A stretch of 64,000 nucleotides of DNA from DATDAH01 sp963823495 (GCA_963823495.1 CAWGLV010000001.1:992001-1056000), one strand, 5' to 3'. Numbered from the stretch's first letter, positions 1-8,717 are shown. The notes: a model not told the origin generated them from the sequence alone. Numbers and translations: made by a program.

Positions 1-378
1 CAGCTTGAACGGCCCGTCGGCGCCGATCCGGGTGTCGCTCGCCAGCAGCAGGAGGCTGCCCATGGCCAGCGCGTGGCCGGTGCAGGCCACCACCGTGGGC
101 AGGGGGCTGGCGTACCAGCGCACCAGCAGCTCGGCCCCACTCCGCACCAGACCCTGCATCGCGTCGACGCCCGAGGTCATGACCGAGAGGTCGAAGCCGG
201 CGGAGAACTTCCCCTCCCGGCCCGTGAGCAGCAGCGCCCCGGCCTCGTCCTCGGCCCGGGTCAGGGCCTCGTCGAGGGCGGTGACGGTGGCCGGGCCGAT
301 GGCGTTGGCCCTTCCGTCGTCGAGGCCCAGGACCGCGACGTCGTCGTCGAGGGCATAGGACAGGATGCCGTCGCCCAT
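1..378 (-). CDS. Enoyl-CoA hydratase/isomerase (crotonase) family, N-terminal part
   Basis: The reverse strand from the ATG at 378 is open to the window edge and encodes at least 126 residues of a crotonase-fold protein. The oxyanion-hole segments are visible as GKFSAGFDLS (about residues 56-65) and the GHALAMG stretch (about 101-107), followed by the usual ASDTRIG strand. The family hydrates or isomerises enoyl-CoA thioesters in beta-oxidation-like routes. The region carrying the catalytic acids is only partly in view, so the exact reaction cannot be named. The start codon overlaps the stop of the upstream SurE-like gene by one base (TGATG), which suggests translational coupling. The gene is truncated only by the window end. 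Confidence 0.85.
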   Translation of the reverse strand, partial: MGDGILSYALDDDVAVLGLDDGRANAIGPATVTALDEALTRAEDEAGALLLTGREGKFSAGFDLSVMTSGVDAMQGLVRSGAELLVRWYASPLPTVVACTGHALAMGSLLLLASDTRIGADGPFKL

Positions 379-1226
379 CAGGCGGTGAGCTCGCTCTGCA
401 CCGGATGGCCGGCGAGGAAGCCCACCACGTCGTTGGGCAGGTCGGTCACCTCGGTCACGCAGTCGACCGCGCCCAGGTCCAGGCCCTCGACCTCGGCCTC
501 GGTGGCCACCGGCACCTCGATGAGCTCGCCCTGCTCGCCCGTGGTGCAGGTCGGCACGTTCAGGTTGGTGACCTCGGCGATCCCGTCGACGGGCTCGGCG
601 GCCACCAGCGCGTCACGGTGCTCGGTGACCCAGGCCACGGCCAGGTCCGCCGCGGTGGGGTAGTCGGGCTCGGGTCCGTCCCCGGTGAAGGAGATGCCCT
701 GGCTCACCGCGAAGGCGGGGATGCCCGCTCGGGCCGCGGTGCGGGCCGCGCCCACCGTGCCCGAGACCTCGGTCAGCGGGCCGATGTTCTGACCCTCGTT
801 GATGCCGCTGACCACGACGTGCGGCGGCTCGGGCATCGCGGCCAGCCCCTGCTCCACGCTGTCGGCCGGGAAGCCGTCCACGGCGACGGCCGGGTGGCCC
901 GACAGCGTCGTCTCCTCAGCGGTCGCCTCGTTCGTGCCGGGCGTCGAGCTGTCGCTGGTCCCGCTCTGTTGCTCGAGCGGTGCGTAGACGGTGATCTCGG
1001 CGTCCTCGAGGGTGAGGAGGCCCTCCACGAGGACGTCTATGCCCTCCGAGGAGTAGCCGTCGTCGTTGGTGACCAGGATGCGCAGCGTCTCGGGTGCCGC
1101 CGTGGTGGTGGTCGACTCCTCGGTCGCGGTGTCACTGGAGGCGGTGTCATCGCCACCGTCGTCGCCTCCACAGGCGGCCAACACCAGCGCCGCGGCCACG
1201 CACGCCGCCGTCATTCGTCCCCGCAT
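378..1226 (-). CDS. SurE-family 5'/3'-nucleotidase, exported lipoprotein
   Basis: The 282-residue product starts with a lipoprotein signal (lipobox LVLAAC, Cys19) and a Ser/Thr/Asp-rich linker. The SurE domain follows: ILVTNDDGYSSEGI at about residues 50-63 holds the paired metal-binding aspartates (D55, D56), and VVSGINEGQNIG with the SGTVGAARTA segment gives the rest of the SurE core. The SurE family dephosphorylates nucleotides or short polyphosphate and is normally cytoplasmic. Here the lipobox predicts attachment to the outer face of the membrane, so the substrate would be extracellular. The gene is translationally coupled to the downstream crotonase. The fold assignment is strong; the substrate is unknown. 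Confidence 0.85.
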   Translation of the reverse strand: MRGRMTAACVAAALVLAACGGDDGGDDTASSDTATEESTTTTAAPETLRILVTNDDGYSSEGIDVLVEGLLTLEDAEITVYAPLEQQSGTSDSSTPGTNEATAEETTLSGHPAVAVDGFPADSVEQGLAAMPEPPHVVVSGINEGQNIGPLTEVSGTVGAARTAARAGIPAFAVSQGISFTGDGPEPDYPTAADLAVAWVTEHRDALVAAEPVDGIAEVTNLNVPTCTTGEQGELIEVPVATEAEVEGLDLGAVDCVTEVTDLPNDVVGFLAGHPVQSELTA

Positions 1227-1276
1227 CTGTCCGTCCCCCGGTTCGTGGTCTGAGACCGGTCAGTATCGTCGCCCGC

Positions 1277-1816
1277 GTGCGTTCGGCTCCACTCCTGGGC
1301 GGCCTCCTCCTCGTGGCGGGCGTCGCCTGCGGCGGCGACACGACCGGCGCCACCGATGCCGAAGTCGCCGCGGGTGCCTGCGGGGTCCTCGTGGCCTGGA
1401 CCGACGACGTAGCCGAGATCGTCAACACGACCGAGTCCCAGATGGAGGAGGGGGCCGACCTGCAGGCCCTGATGCTTGCCGCTCTCGACGAGGTGATCCT
1501 GCGCACCGACGGGCTGGGCGAGGAACTGGCGGCGGTCCGGTACCCGGACAGCGACGGTGGACGAGCCCTCGCCGAGGACCTGCGCCGCGGCCAGGACGAG
1601 GCGGCGGCGGACCTCGACGGGTTCCGGGCCGAGGTCGAGGCCATCCCCACCCCGGACCCGGAGTCGACCAACTACCGCAGAGCCCAGTTGGTGGTGGAGC
1701 TGGAGAAGCCCCGGTCACTGGTCAAACCCGATGTCCAGGACGACCTGGGGGACGCCGACCTCGAGGCCGCCATCGCCGCTGAGGACTCCTGCGCGTTCGT
1801 CACCCGGAGCCAGTAG
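1277..1816 (+). CDS. Small lipoprotein of unknown function
   Basis: This gene encodes about 179 residues. I chose the GTG at 1277 because it is followed at once by a compact signal peptide with lipobox (LLLVAGVAC, Cys about residue 18); longer in-frame starts would put about 60 low-complexity residues in front of the signal. The mature part is acidic, predicted mainly helical (AEVAAGACGVLVAWTDD at the start, EDLRRGQDEAAADLDGF in the middle), and holds a conserved-looking pair of cysteines (near the start and at SCAF near the end). No known domain is recognised. It lies 9 bases upstream of another lipoprotein gene on the same strand and may be co-transcribed with it. Confidence 0.6.
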   Translation: MRSAPLLGGLLLVAGVACGGDTTGATDAEVAAGACGVLVAWTDDVAEIVNTTESQMEEGADLQALMLAALDEVILRTDGLGEELAAVRYPDSDGGRALAEDLRRGQDEAAADLDGFRAEVEAIPTPDPESTNYRRAQLVVELEKPRSLVKPDVQDDLGDADLEAAIAAEDSCAFVTRSQ

Positions 1817-1825
1817 AACGCCACC

Positions 1826-2608
1826 GTGAGCCGGCTGTCGCGTCGTGATCTCCTGGTGGCCGCGGCGGCAACGGCCTTCGTCGCCGCGTGCGGCGGCGAC
1901 AGCGGTGGGTCCGCAGCCTCGGCGCCCACAGCCGGGGGGAGCACCGCCACGGCGGCGCCGGGCACCACCGTGCCCATCGGCGACGGTGGGGCGCCCCCCG
2001 CGTCCGGTGCCCTGAGCGCGGCCGACTTCGACGGGCTGGCCACCTGTGTCCTGTTGCCCGAGCAGACCGCCGGCCCCTTCCCCCTGGACGAGCAGTTCGT
2101 CCGTCGGGACATCACCGAGGGCTACCCGGGCCACCCGCTGAGGCTGGGGTTCCGGGTGGTCGACGCCGGGTGCGCGCCGGTCCCGGGGTGCGCCGTGGAG
2201 ATCTGGCACACCGACGCCACGGGGGACTACTCGGCGTTCGCCGACGGCGGTGGGGGCAAGGACGAGGCCGCGGGAACGACGTTCCTCCGAGGCACCCAGG
2301 TGGCCGGTGAGGACGGCATCGTCGAGTTCGCCACGATCTACCCGGGCTGGTACCCGGGCCGGGCCGTCCACGTCCACCTCCGCGTGCACCGGGACGACCG
2401 GGTCGTGCTGACCAGCCAGGTGTACTTCGACGACACCTACACCGCCGAGGTCTTCGCCACGGGCGGGTACGCCGCGTTCGGCCGGCCCGACACGACCTGG
2501 GCCACCGACGGGATCGCCGGGGACCCGGCGGCGGACGGAACGGCCCTCGCCCTGTCGCCGGTGGGCCGGGGGACCCTCGCCCTGCTCAACCTCGGGATCG
2601 GTCAGTAG
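1826..2608 (+). CDS. Intradiol ring-cleavage dioxygenase-like exported lipoprotein
   Basis: The 260-residue product opens with a twin-arginine-type lipoprotein signal (SRRDLL, then FVAAC). After an Ala/Gly/Thr linker it carries the core of intradiol dioxygenases: EQTAGPFPLDEQ, the WHTDATGDYSAF block with the first iron tyrosine, and YPGWYPGRAVHVHLRVH with the second tyrosine and the two histidine ligands of the non-heme Fe(III). These enzymes cleave catechol-type rings between the hydroxyls. Secreted members with a Tat signal exist, and their substrates are often unknown. The size is near the usual length without a dimerisation linker domain. The start is GTG. A hairpin sits between this gene and the convergent gene that follows. 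Confidence 0.8.
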   Translation: MSRLSRRDLLVAAAATAFVAACGGDSGGSAASAPTAGGSTATAAPGTTVPIGDGGAPPASGALSAADFDGLATCVLLPEQTAGPFPLDEQFVRRDITEGYPGHPLRLGFRVVDAGCAPVPGCAVEIWHTDATGDYSAFADGGGGKDEAAGTTFLRGTQVAGEDGIVEFATIYPGWYPGRAVHVHLRVHRDDRVVLTSQVYFDDTYTAEVFATGGYAAFGRPDTTWATDGIAGDPAADGTALALSPVGRGTLALLNLGIGQ

Positions 2609-2612
2609 CGCC

Positions 2613-2642
2613 GCTGTCCGGGCCTCAGACCGAAGGGACAGC
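2613..2642. terminator. Inverted repeat between convergent genes, possible bidirectional terminator
   Basis: Perfect 7-bp arms (GCTGTCC at 2613-2619 and GGACAGC at 2636-2642) enclose 16 bases between the dioxygenase stop and the convergent gene that ends at 2643. There is no T-run, so factor-independent termination is only a guess from position. Confidence 0.35.
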
Positions 2643-3104
2643 TCAGGCGGTGGGACCGGCGAGGGCCTGGATCAGCGGAGCGTTGAAGTCCGAACTGCTG
2701 CCGGGCATCTTGTTGGAGTCCAACTCGATGCTGTCGCCGTCGGGCAGGTGGAAGCGGATGCGGTTGGCGAGCGTTCCCTCGCTGACGGGCTCGGTCCGGA
2801 TCGCGGCCCGGTCGAACACCCCGACGGGGTCCTTCAGCTTCAGACTGGTGCCCTTCGGTCGGTAACCGAAGACGAAGACCTTGTCGGCGGTGACCCCGAG
2901 GACCACGTTCGGGGGCAGGCCACCGGCCTTGCCCTTCGCCGCACGGTTCTTGATCGAGGCCGCCATCGGGGAGAGCTGGCTGAGGAAGGCCGAGTTCATC
3001 GATCCGGGGCGGGAGAAGATCCCCACCGCCTCGACCGGCTGGCCGATGTGGGCACTCATGGTCTCGATGTACTTCTGGCGGTACTTCTCGTTGCGGTCAG
3101 CCAT
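2643..3104 (-). CDS. Conserved-looking protein of unknown function (PH-like strand pattern)
   Basis: The product has 153 residues, with no signal peptide or membrane segment. The N-terminus is basic and helical (MADRNEKYRQKYIETM). The rest alternates short beta strands (VVLGVTADKVFVFGYRP, RIRFHLPDGDSIELDS), a pattern like bacterial PH-like or DUF-type beta-barrel domains, but I cannot name a family. Its start overlaps the last 8 bases of the small membrane-protein gene upstream, so the two are probably translated together. Confidence 0.6.
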   Translation of the reverse strand: MADRNEKYRQKYIETMSAHIGQPVEAVGIFSRPGSMNSAFLSQLSPMAASIKNRAAKGKAGGLPPNVVLGVTADKVFVFGYRPKGTSLKLKDPVGVFDRAAIRTEPVSEGTLANRIRFHLPDGDSIELDSNKMPGSSSDFNAPLIQALAGPTA

Positions 3105-3309
3105 CGGACTGCTCCTTGCGGCCGATCAGCCCACCGTAGAGCAGGTAGATCCCGGCGCCGCCGGTCACCAGGCCGAGAGGCCGGGCGAGGAGGAAGTCGG
3201 AGGTGAACCACAGCGCCGCGAACCCTGCGCACACCACCAGCAGGGCGATGCCTGCGGCGATGGTGGGACCGGGGCGGCTGAGCCACGAATCGGTCTGGTC
3301 GATGTCCAT
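3097..3309 (-). CDS. Small two-helix membrane protein
   Basis: The product has 70 residues with two hydrophobic stretches: GPTIAAGIALLVVCAGFAAL at about 14-33 and a second around LLARPLGLVTGGAGIYLLYGG. A short charged tail (GRKEQSDG) follows. No family is recognised. The stop overlaps the next gene's start by 8 bases, so the unknown cytoplasmic protein downstream is its likely partner. Confidence 0.6.
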   Translation of the reverse strand: MDIDQTDSWLSRPGPTIAAGIALLVVCAGFAALWFTSDFLLARPLGLVTGGAGIYLLYGGLIGRKEQSDG

Positions 3310-3434
3310 GACCCCAGGGAACCATGTCGCGCCCGGAGCGGCATGAGTAGCGACTACTCAAGTCGCCCCCGCCCTCCTCACCCGGTGTCACCGCCCCGCG
3401 GTACGGTCCGCACGATGGTGACCGCAGGCGGTGG

Positions 3435-5111
3435 GTGGGGCTGATGATCGGCCGGGTGATCGGGACCGAGGACGCCACTCCCCTGGAGTTCTGGGTCGGC
3501 ATCGGTGAGGACCAGTACCTCCAGCTCGATGACGTGGTGGCCCTCGAACGGGTCCTGCCCGACGGTCGCACCGTGGCCATCTACGGGATGGTGAGTCAGG
3601 TCCGGGCCCGCCACGAGGGGGCGTCACTGGACAGCGACGTGTTCCTCATCGAGCAGGGGATCCTGCCCGCGGAGGTGAGTCGTGCGGCCCTGATCCAGTC
3701 GACCCGCTTCGAGCCCGAGGTCTTCGTCCCACCCCTACCCGGTACCGAAGTCGACCGGGCCCGGGGTGAGGCCCGTGACCGGGCGCTGTTCTTCGACTCC
3801 ATGGACCACCAGGTTCCCGCCGGGCTCTCCCGGGACGAGGAGCCGCTCTACCTGGACCTCGACTTCCTGGACGGCACCAAGGGGGCCCACGTCAACATCA
3901 GCGGGGTCTCGGGCGTGGCCACCAAGACCAGCTACGCCACCTTCCTGCTCTACAGCCTGTTCCACAGCGGCGTGCTCGGCGCCGAGGCGATCAACACCAA
4001 GGCCCTGATCTTCAACGTCAAGGGCGAGGACCTGCTCTTCCTCGATCACGAGAACACCCGGTTGGCCGAGGACGAACGAGCCAAGTACGCCAAGCTCGGG
4101 CTCCCCGTCGGCGCCTTCCGCAGCATGAAGGTCTGGGCGCCGCCCCGCCGGGACGACCCCACGGCCGCCCCGGACGTGTCCGGGCGCCACGGCGGCGTCA
4201 CGTCCTTCTTCTGGACCCTCGAGCAGTTCTGCGACGAGGAGTTGTTGCCCTTCCTCTTCGCCGACGCCGAGGACGACCGCCAGCAGTACACGATGGTCGT
4301 GCACAACGTCACCGCCCGGCTGGCCGCGGCCGCCGAGGCCGTGGGGGAGGGCGCCGTGCGCATCGACGGCGACGAGGCGCGGACCTTCCGGCAGCTGGTC
4401 GAGATCATCTCGGACCGGGTCCTCGACGAGGCCGAGGCCGACCGCTGGGCGGGTCGGGCCATCGGGGCGGGGACCGTCAACGCCTTCATCCGACGCCTGC
4501 ACGGCTCGATCCGTCATCTCGACCGCCTGATCCGGGCCGACGTGCCCGATGCCGACGCTCACCTGGTCAACGACGAGGCCCAGGTCACCGTGGTCGACCT
4601 GCACAACCTGAACGACCGGGCCAAGCGCTTCGTCGTCGGGGTCGTGCTGCGGCGGGCCTTCGACAAGAAGGAGCGCCAGGGCCACGCCCGTCCGCTCCAG
4701 TTCGTGGTCCTCGACGAGCTCAACAAGTACGCCCCCCGTGAGGGATCCAGCCCGATCAAGGAGATCCTGCTCGACGTGGCCGAGCGGGGACGTTCCCTGG
4801 GGATCATCCTGATCGGTGCCCAGCAGACCGCCAGCGAGGTGGAGCGTCGCATCGTGGCCAACTGCGCCATCCGCGTCGTGGGTCGACTGGATCCCGCCGA
4901 GGCCGGCCGGGGGGAGTACGGGTTCCTGCCCCCGGTCCAACGGGACCGGGCGACCATCATCAAGCCGGGCACGATGCTGGTGGCCCAGCCGCACCTGCCG
5001 GTGCCGCTCGTGACCCAGTTCCCCTTCCCCGCCTGGGCCACGCGGGCGGCCGAAGCCGGCGCGAACCCCGAGGCCACCCCGCAGCCCGACGACCCGTTCG
5101 AGGGGCTGTGA
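3435..5111 (+). CDS. herA: HerA-like DNA translocase/helicase ATPase (DUF87 type)
   Basis: This 558-residue protein belongs to the HerA/FtsK superfamily. The N-terminal 100 residues form a HAS-barrel-like beta domain (IGRVIGTEDATPLEFWVGI). The ATPase domain has an unusual P-loop, GVSGVATKTS at about residues 157-166, in place of GxxGxGKS/T. The Walker B strand is FVVLDE (423-428), and a sensor/arginine region follows (GIILIGAQQTASEVERRI). In archaea and Thermus/Deinococcus HerA forms a hexamer that pumps DNA ends into the nuclease NurA after Mre11-Rad50 has acted. The three genes behind it encode exactly those partners, which supports the call. The GTG at 3435 and the ATG at 3444 are both possible starts. 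Confidence 0.85.
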   Translation: MGLMIGRVIGTEDATPLEFWVGIGEDQYLQLDDVVALERVLPDGRTVAIYGMVSQVRARHEGASLDSDVFLIEQGILPAEVSRAALIQSTRFEPEVFVPPLPGTEVDRARGEARDRALFFDSMDHQVPAGLSRDEEPLYLDLDFLDGTKGAHVNISGVSGVATKTSYATFLLYSLFHSGVLGAEAINTKALIFNVKGEDLLFLDHENTRLAEDERAKYAKLGLPVGAFRSMKVWAPPRRDDPTAAPDVSGRHGGVTSFFWTLEQFCDEELLPFLFADAEDDRQQYTMVVHNVTARLAAAAEAVGEGAVRIDGDEARTFRQLVEIISDRVLDEAEADRWAGRAIGAGTVNAFIRRLHGSIRHLDRLIRADVPDADAHLVNDEAQVTVVDLHNLNDRAKRFVVGVVLRRAFDKKERQGHARPLQFVVLDELNKYAPREGSSPIKEILLDVAERGRSLGIILIGAQQTASEVERRIVANCAIRVVGRLDPAEAGRGEYGFLPPVQRDRATIIKPGTMLVAQPHLPVPLVTQFPFPAWATRAAEAGANPEATPQPDDPFEGL

Positions 5112-5115
5112 GGCG

Positions 5116-5157
5116 ATGAAGCTGCGGCGCGCCGGTGACCGGCCCGTGGGGCGCTGA
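5116..5157 (+). other. 13-codon mini-ORF and duplicated start region between herA and sbcD
   Basis: TGAGGCGATGAAGCTGC occurs twice, at 5109-5125 and 5155-5171. The first copy begins at the herA stop and opens a 13-codon reading frame (MKLRRAGDRPVGR). The stop of that frame (5155-5157) lies in the ribosome-binding region of the second copy, which is the real start of the Mre11-like gene. The copies are 46 bases apart, hence out of frame. It may be a coupling or leader ORF, or simply the scar of a small duplication. Confidence 0.4.
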
Positions 5158-5161
5158 GGCG

Positions 5162-6331
5162 ATGAAGCTGCTGCACACCAGCGACTGGCACGTGGGCAAG
5201 GCCATGCGGGGCCAGAGCCGGGCCGAGGAGCACGAGGCGGTCCTGGCCGAGATCACCGGGATCGCCGCGGCCGAGGCCGTCGACCTGGTCCTGGTCACCG
5301 GCGACCTCTTCGAGACCTCGGCCCCCTCCCCGGAGGCCGAGGCCATCGTCTACCGCCACCTCCTCGGGCTGGCGGGCACCGGGGCCGAGGTCGTGGTCAT
5401 CGCCGGCAACCACGACAACCCCCGCCGCCTGACCGCGGTCGCCCCGTTGCTGGCGTTGGGTCGGGTCAGGGTGCTGGCCGAGCCGGCCCGGGCCGACGAG
5501 GGCGGTGTCGTCTCGTTGACGACCGCGGCAGGGGAGCGGGTCGAGGTCGCGCTGCTCCCGTTCGTGTCCCAGCGCGGCATCGTGAAGGCCGACGACCTCA
5601 TGGGCGGGGAGGCGGCCGATCACTCCGCCACCTACGCCGAGCGCCTGCGCCGACTGGTCGACCGCCTCACCGATGGGCTCGGCGGCGAGGATGCGGTCAG
5701 GGTGCTGGCCGCGCACGCCATGGTCTCGGGGGGGACCCTCGGCGGCGGCGAGCGCCAGGCCCACACGATCTTCCAGTACGAGCTTCCCGCGGGGGCGTTC
5801 CCCGGCTCGCTGAGCTACGTGGCGCTGGGACACCTCCACCGGACCCAACAGGTGCCCGGCGCCGCGTGTCCGGCCTGGTACCCGGGCTCGCCCCTGGCCC
5901 TCGACTTCGGTGAGGAGTCCGACGCCAAGGCCGTCCTCGTCGTCGAGGTCGAGCCCGGTCTGCCCGCTTCGGTGCGCCCGGTGCGGCTGGAAGCGGGCCG
6001 CGCCCTGCGCACCCTGCGGGGGACCTTCGCCGACCTCCGGGCCCTCGCCGGCCAGGTGGGCGACGACTGGTTGCGGGTCGAGGTGGACGAGCCGGCCCGG
6101 GCCGGCCTGGCCGAGGAGGTGCGCGAGCTGTTCCCGAACGCGGTGCAGGTGTCCGCCCGTCCCGCCGAGGCCGCCGAGGGCGGCCCGCGCCCGACGCGGC
6201 TCGGTCGTTCGCCCGACGAGCTGTTCGCGGAGTACCTGGCCGAACAGGACGTCGAGGATCCCCGGCTGCTCGACCTCTTCCGCGAGCTGCACGACGACCT
6301 CAGCGACGCGGCGGTGATCGATGCGACCTGA
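5162..6331 (+). CDS. sbcD: Mre11/SbcD-type DNA double-strand-break nuclease subunit
   Basis: The 389-residue protein starts at the ATG 5162, giving the canonical MKLLHTSDWHVG. All phosphoesterase motifs are visible in order: DWH (Asp8, His10), VTGDLFE, AGNHDNPRR, the AAHAMVSGG histidine and GHLHR. These residues bind two Mn ions in the Mre11 active site. It pairs with the Rad50/SbcC ATPase downstream to open and trim blocked DNA ends. The last 11 bases overlap the sbcC start. The C-terminal region (about 300-389, ending LLDLFRELHDDL) is the expected place for the Rad50-binding helices. The length is close to archaeal and actinobacterial SbcD. Confidence 0.93.
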   Translation: MKLLHTSDWHVGKAMRGQSRAEEHEAVLAEITGIAAAEAVDLVLVTGDLFETSAPSPEAEAIVYRHLLGLAGTGAEVVVIAGNHDNPRRLTAVAPLLALGRVRVLAEPARADEGGVVSLTTAAGERVEVALLPFVSQRGIVKADDLMGGEAADHSATYAERLRRLVDRLTDGLGGEDAVRVLAAHAMVSGGTLGGGERQAHTIFQYELPAGAFPGSLSYVALGHLHRTQQVPGAACPAWYPGSPLALDFGEESDAKAVLVVEVEPGLPASVRPVRLEAGRALRTLRGTFADLRALAGQVGDDWLRVEVDEPARAGLAEEVRELFPNAVQVSARPAEAAEGGPRPTRLGRSPDELFAEYLAEQDVEDPRLLDLFRELHDDLSDAAVIDAT

Positions 6332-8717
6332 GCGCCTCGAAGTAGAGGGCTTCACGGCCTTCCGGGAGCTCACCGCGATCGACTTCGAGGGGGCGGACCT
6401 CTTCGCGCTCGCCGGTCCCACCGGATCGGGCAAGTCGAGCCTGATCGATGCGATGACCTTCGCCCTCTACGGCTCGATCCCCCGCCTGGACAAGAAGGCG
6501 GTGGCTCCCGTCATCAGCCAGGGCCTGCTCCAGGCGCGGGTGCGGTTGGACTTCACCGTGGGTGAGCAGGGCTACACCGCGGTGCGGGTGGTGCGGGCGA
6601 CCGCGGCAGGGGCCACGACCAAGGAGGCCCGGCTCGAGCGCCGAGACCACGGGGGTGGCGGTGAGACGGTGGCCGGCGATGCGAAGGCACTCACTGCGGC
6701 CGTCGAGGACCTGCTCGGGTTGAGCTTCGAGCACTTCTGCACCTGTGTGGTGCTGCCCCAGGGCGAGTTCGCCGCCCTCCTGCACGCAGAGCCCCGCAAG
6801 CGCCAGGACATGCTCCTGGCGCTCCTCGACCTCGGGCTCTACGAGCAGATGGGCCAGGCCGCCCGGACCCGCGCCGTGGATGCCGCGGCCCAGGTGGGCG
6901 TGCTGGAACGGCAGCTGGCCGAACTGGCCGACGCCTCCGAGGAGGCCGTCAAGGAGGCCGAGCGTCGGGTCGTGGTCCTCGACAAGCTCGTGGAGCGCAT
7001 CGACGAGGCCCGGCCGCGGCTCGGGGAGCTGACCTCGACCATCGCCGCGGCGAAGGTCGAGGCCGATGAGGCGGCCGGGCGGGTGAAGGCCCTCACCGGC
7101 ATGGCGGTTCCGGCCGAGGCCCGGGCTCTGGCCGAGAAGGCGAAGCAGGGCCGGGACGAGCTGCGGGAACTGGTCGCCGCCCACGAGGCGGCCGTCGGCT
7201 TCCTCGACACGGCGGAGGTGGCGATGGCCGAAGCCGCCGACCGCTCGCAGCTCAACGAACGGCTGGGCCTGCTCACCCGTCGCGACGAGCAGGCCGAGCG
7301 CATCGCCACCGGCGAGGCGATGGCCGCGGACACCGAGAAGGCCCTGGCCGAGGCCACCGCCCGGCGCGAGGAGGCCGACGCCGCCTTCGCCCGGGCCCAG
7401 GTGGCGGTCGTGGCCGCCCGCGACGCCAACCGGGCCGAGACGCTGGCCCGGGAACTGGTGGCGGGGACCGCCTGTCCCGTCTGCGGGCAGCAGGTCCAGG
7501 AGCTCCCGCACCGCGACGCGGCGCCGGACCTCGACGTCGTGGAAGCTGACCAGGAGGCGGCCAGCAAGGCCATGACGTCGGCCCACGACGCCGAGCGGGA
7601 CGCCCAACGGGCCCATGACAAGGTCACCACGACACTGACCGAGGTTCGTGAGGCGGTGACCCGGCTGGGTGAGCAGTTGGGCGCGGGACCGACCCGGGAG
7701 GAGATCGTGGCGGCGGTCGCGGCCCTGGACCGGCGGGAGAAGGACCTCCGCTCGGCGCGGGAGACCGAGAAGCAGCGGCGTCGCGACCGTGACGCCGCCG
7801 AGGCCCGCGCCCGGTCGTTGGCCGAGGAGGAGTCAGGACTCTGGATCCGGTTCCAGGAGGCCCGCGACGCCTTGGCCCCGATGGGACCGCCGCCCGCCGA
7901 ACGCGACGACCTCGGTGCGGCCTGGGCGGCGTTGGTGGCCTGGGCCGAGGAGGCTCGCCCGGCGCAGGAGGAGAAGGCGGCCGAGGCGCGGGTGACGGTC
8001 GATGACGCCGAGACCGAGCGCGCCGACATCGAAGCTCGCATCCGGGAGACCTGTGCGGAGCTCGAGGTCGTCGTCGGCGAACGCGACCCGCGGGACGCCA
8101 CCATCGAGGCCCGGGAGACGGCGCGCACCCGCAGCGAGGCGCTCGCCCGGGACCGGCAGCGGGCGACCGGTCTGGAGGCCCAACGCCAGGGCCTGGACGA
8201 ACGGCGGACCGTGGCCGAGGAGCTGGGTCGGCACCTGCGGGCCGACCACTTCGAGAAGTGGATCCTGGACGAGGCCCTGCACCGTCTGGTCGAAGGGGCC
8301 ACCGAGATCCTCATGGGCCTGAGCGGCGGGGCCTACTCGCTGGCCCTGGACCGCAGTGGCGCCAACTTCGCCGTGGTCGACCACGCCAACGCCGATGCCG
8401 TTCGGGGGGCCAAGACCTTGTCGGGGGGCGAGACCTTCCTGGCCTCCCTGGCCCTCGCCCTGGCCCTCGCCGATCAGGTGGCCGACCTGGCCGCCGGTGG
8501 CAGCGCCCGGCTCGAGTCCATCTTCTGTGACGAGGGTTTCGGTTCCCTGGACCTCGACACCCTCGACGTCGTGGCCACCGCCCTCGAGGAGCTGGGGGCC
8601 TCGGGCCGGATGGTCGGCGTGGTCAGCCACGTGCGCGAACTGGCCGAGCGCCTCCCCGTCCGCTTCGAGGTCCGCAAGGGCCCCACCTCGAGCACCGTGA
8701 CCCGGGTCGACGCGTGA
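6321..8717 (+). CDS. sbcC: Rad50/SbcC-type SMC-like ATPase
   Basis: The protein has 798 residues, shorter than E. coli SbcC and nearer to archaeal Rad50. The N-terminal ATPase half carries Walker A GPTGSGKS (32-39) and Q-loop LPQGEFAALL. Long Ala/Glu/Arg-rich coiled coils run from about 190 to 640 and are broken by the zinc-hook CPVC (385-388). The C-terminal half has the ABC signature LSGGE (about 700-704), Walker B with the catalytic Glu (FCDEGFGSLD) and the final switch histidine (VSHVREL). It holds the two DNA ends and drives the Mre11 nuclease. The start overlaps sbcD, and its stop overlaps the nurA start as GTGA. Confidence 0.95.
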   Translation: MRPERLEVEGFTAFRELTAIDFEGADLFALAGPTGSGKSSLIDAMTFALYGSIPRLDKKAVAPVISQGLLQARVRLDFTVGEQGYTAVRVVRATAAGATTKEARLERRDHGGGGETVAGDAKALTAAVEDLLGLSFEHFCTCVVLPQGEFAALLHAEPRKRQDMLLALLDLGLYEQMGQAARTRAVDAAAQVGVLERQLAELADASEEAVKEAERRVVVLDKLVERIDEARPRLGELTSTIAAAKVEADEAAGRVKALTGMAVPAEARALAEKAKQGRDELRELVAAHEAAVGFLDTAEVAMAEAADRSQLNERLGLLTRRDEQAERIATGEAMAADTEKALAEATARREEADAAFARAQVAVVAARDANRAETLARELVAGTACPVCGQQVQELPHRDAAPDLDVVEADQEAASKAMTSAHDAERDAQRAHDKVTTTLTEVREAVTRLGEQLGAGPTREEIVAAVAALDRREKDLRSARETEKQRRRDRDAAEARARSLAEEESGLWIRFQEARDALAPMGPPPAERDDLGAAWAALVAWAEEARPAQEEKAAEARVTVDDAETERADIEARIRETCAELEVVVGERDPRDATIEARETARTRSEALARDRQRATGLEAQRQGLDERRTVAEELGRHLRADHFEKWILDEALHRLVEGATEILMGLSGGAYSLALDRSGANFAVVDHANADAVRGAKTLSGGETFLASLALALALADQVADLAAGGSARLESIFCDEGFGSLDLDTLDVVATALEELGASGRMVGVVSHVRELAERLPVRFEVRKGPTSSTVTRVDA

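Noticed and set aside
4559..6433. A 624-codon reverse open frame
   Set aside because: It is antisense to herA and sbcD, whose motifs are clear. Composition is that of a shadow frame.
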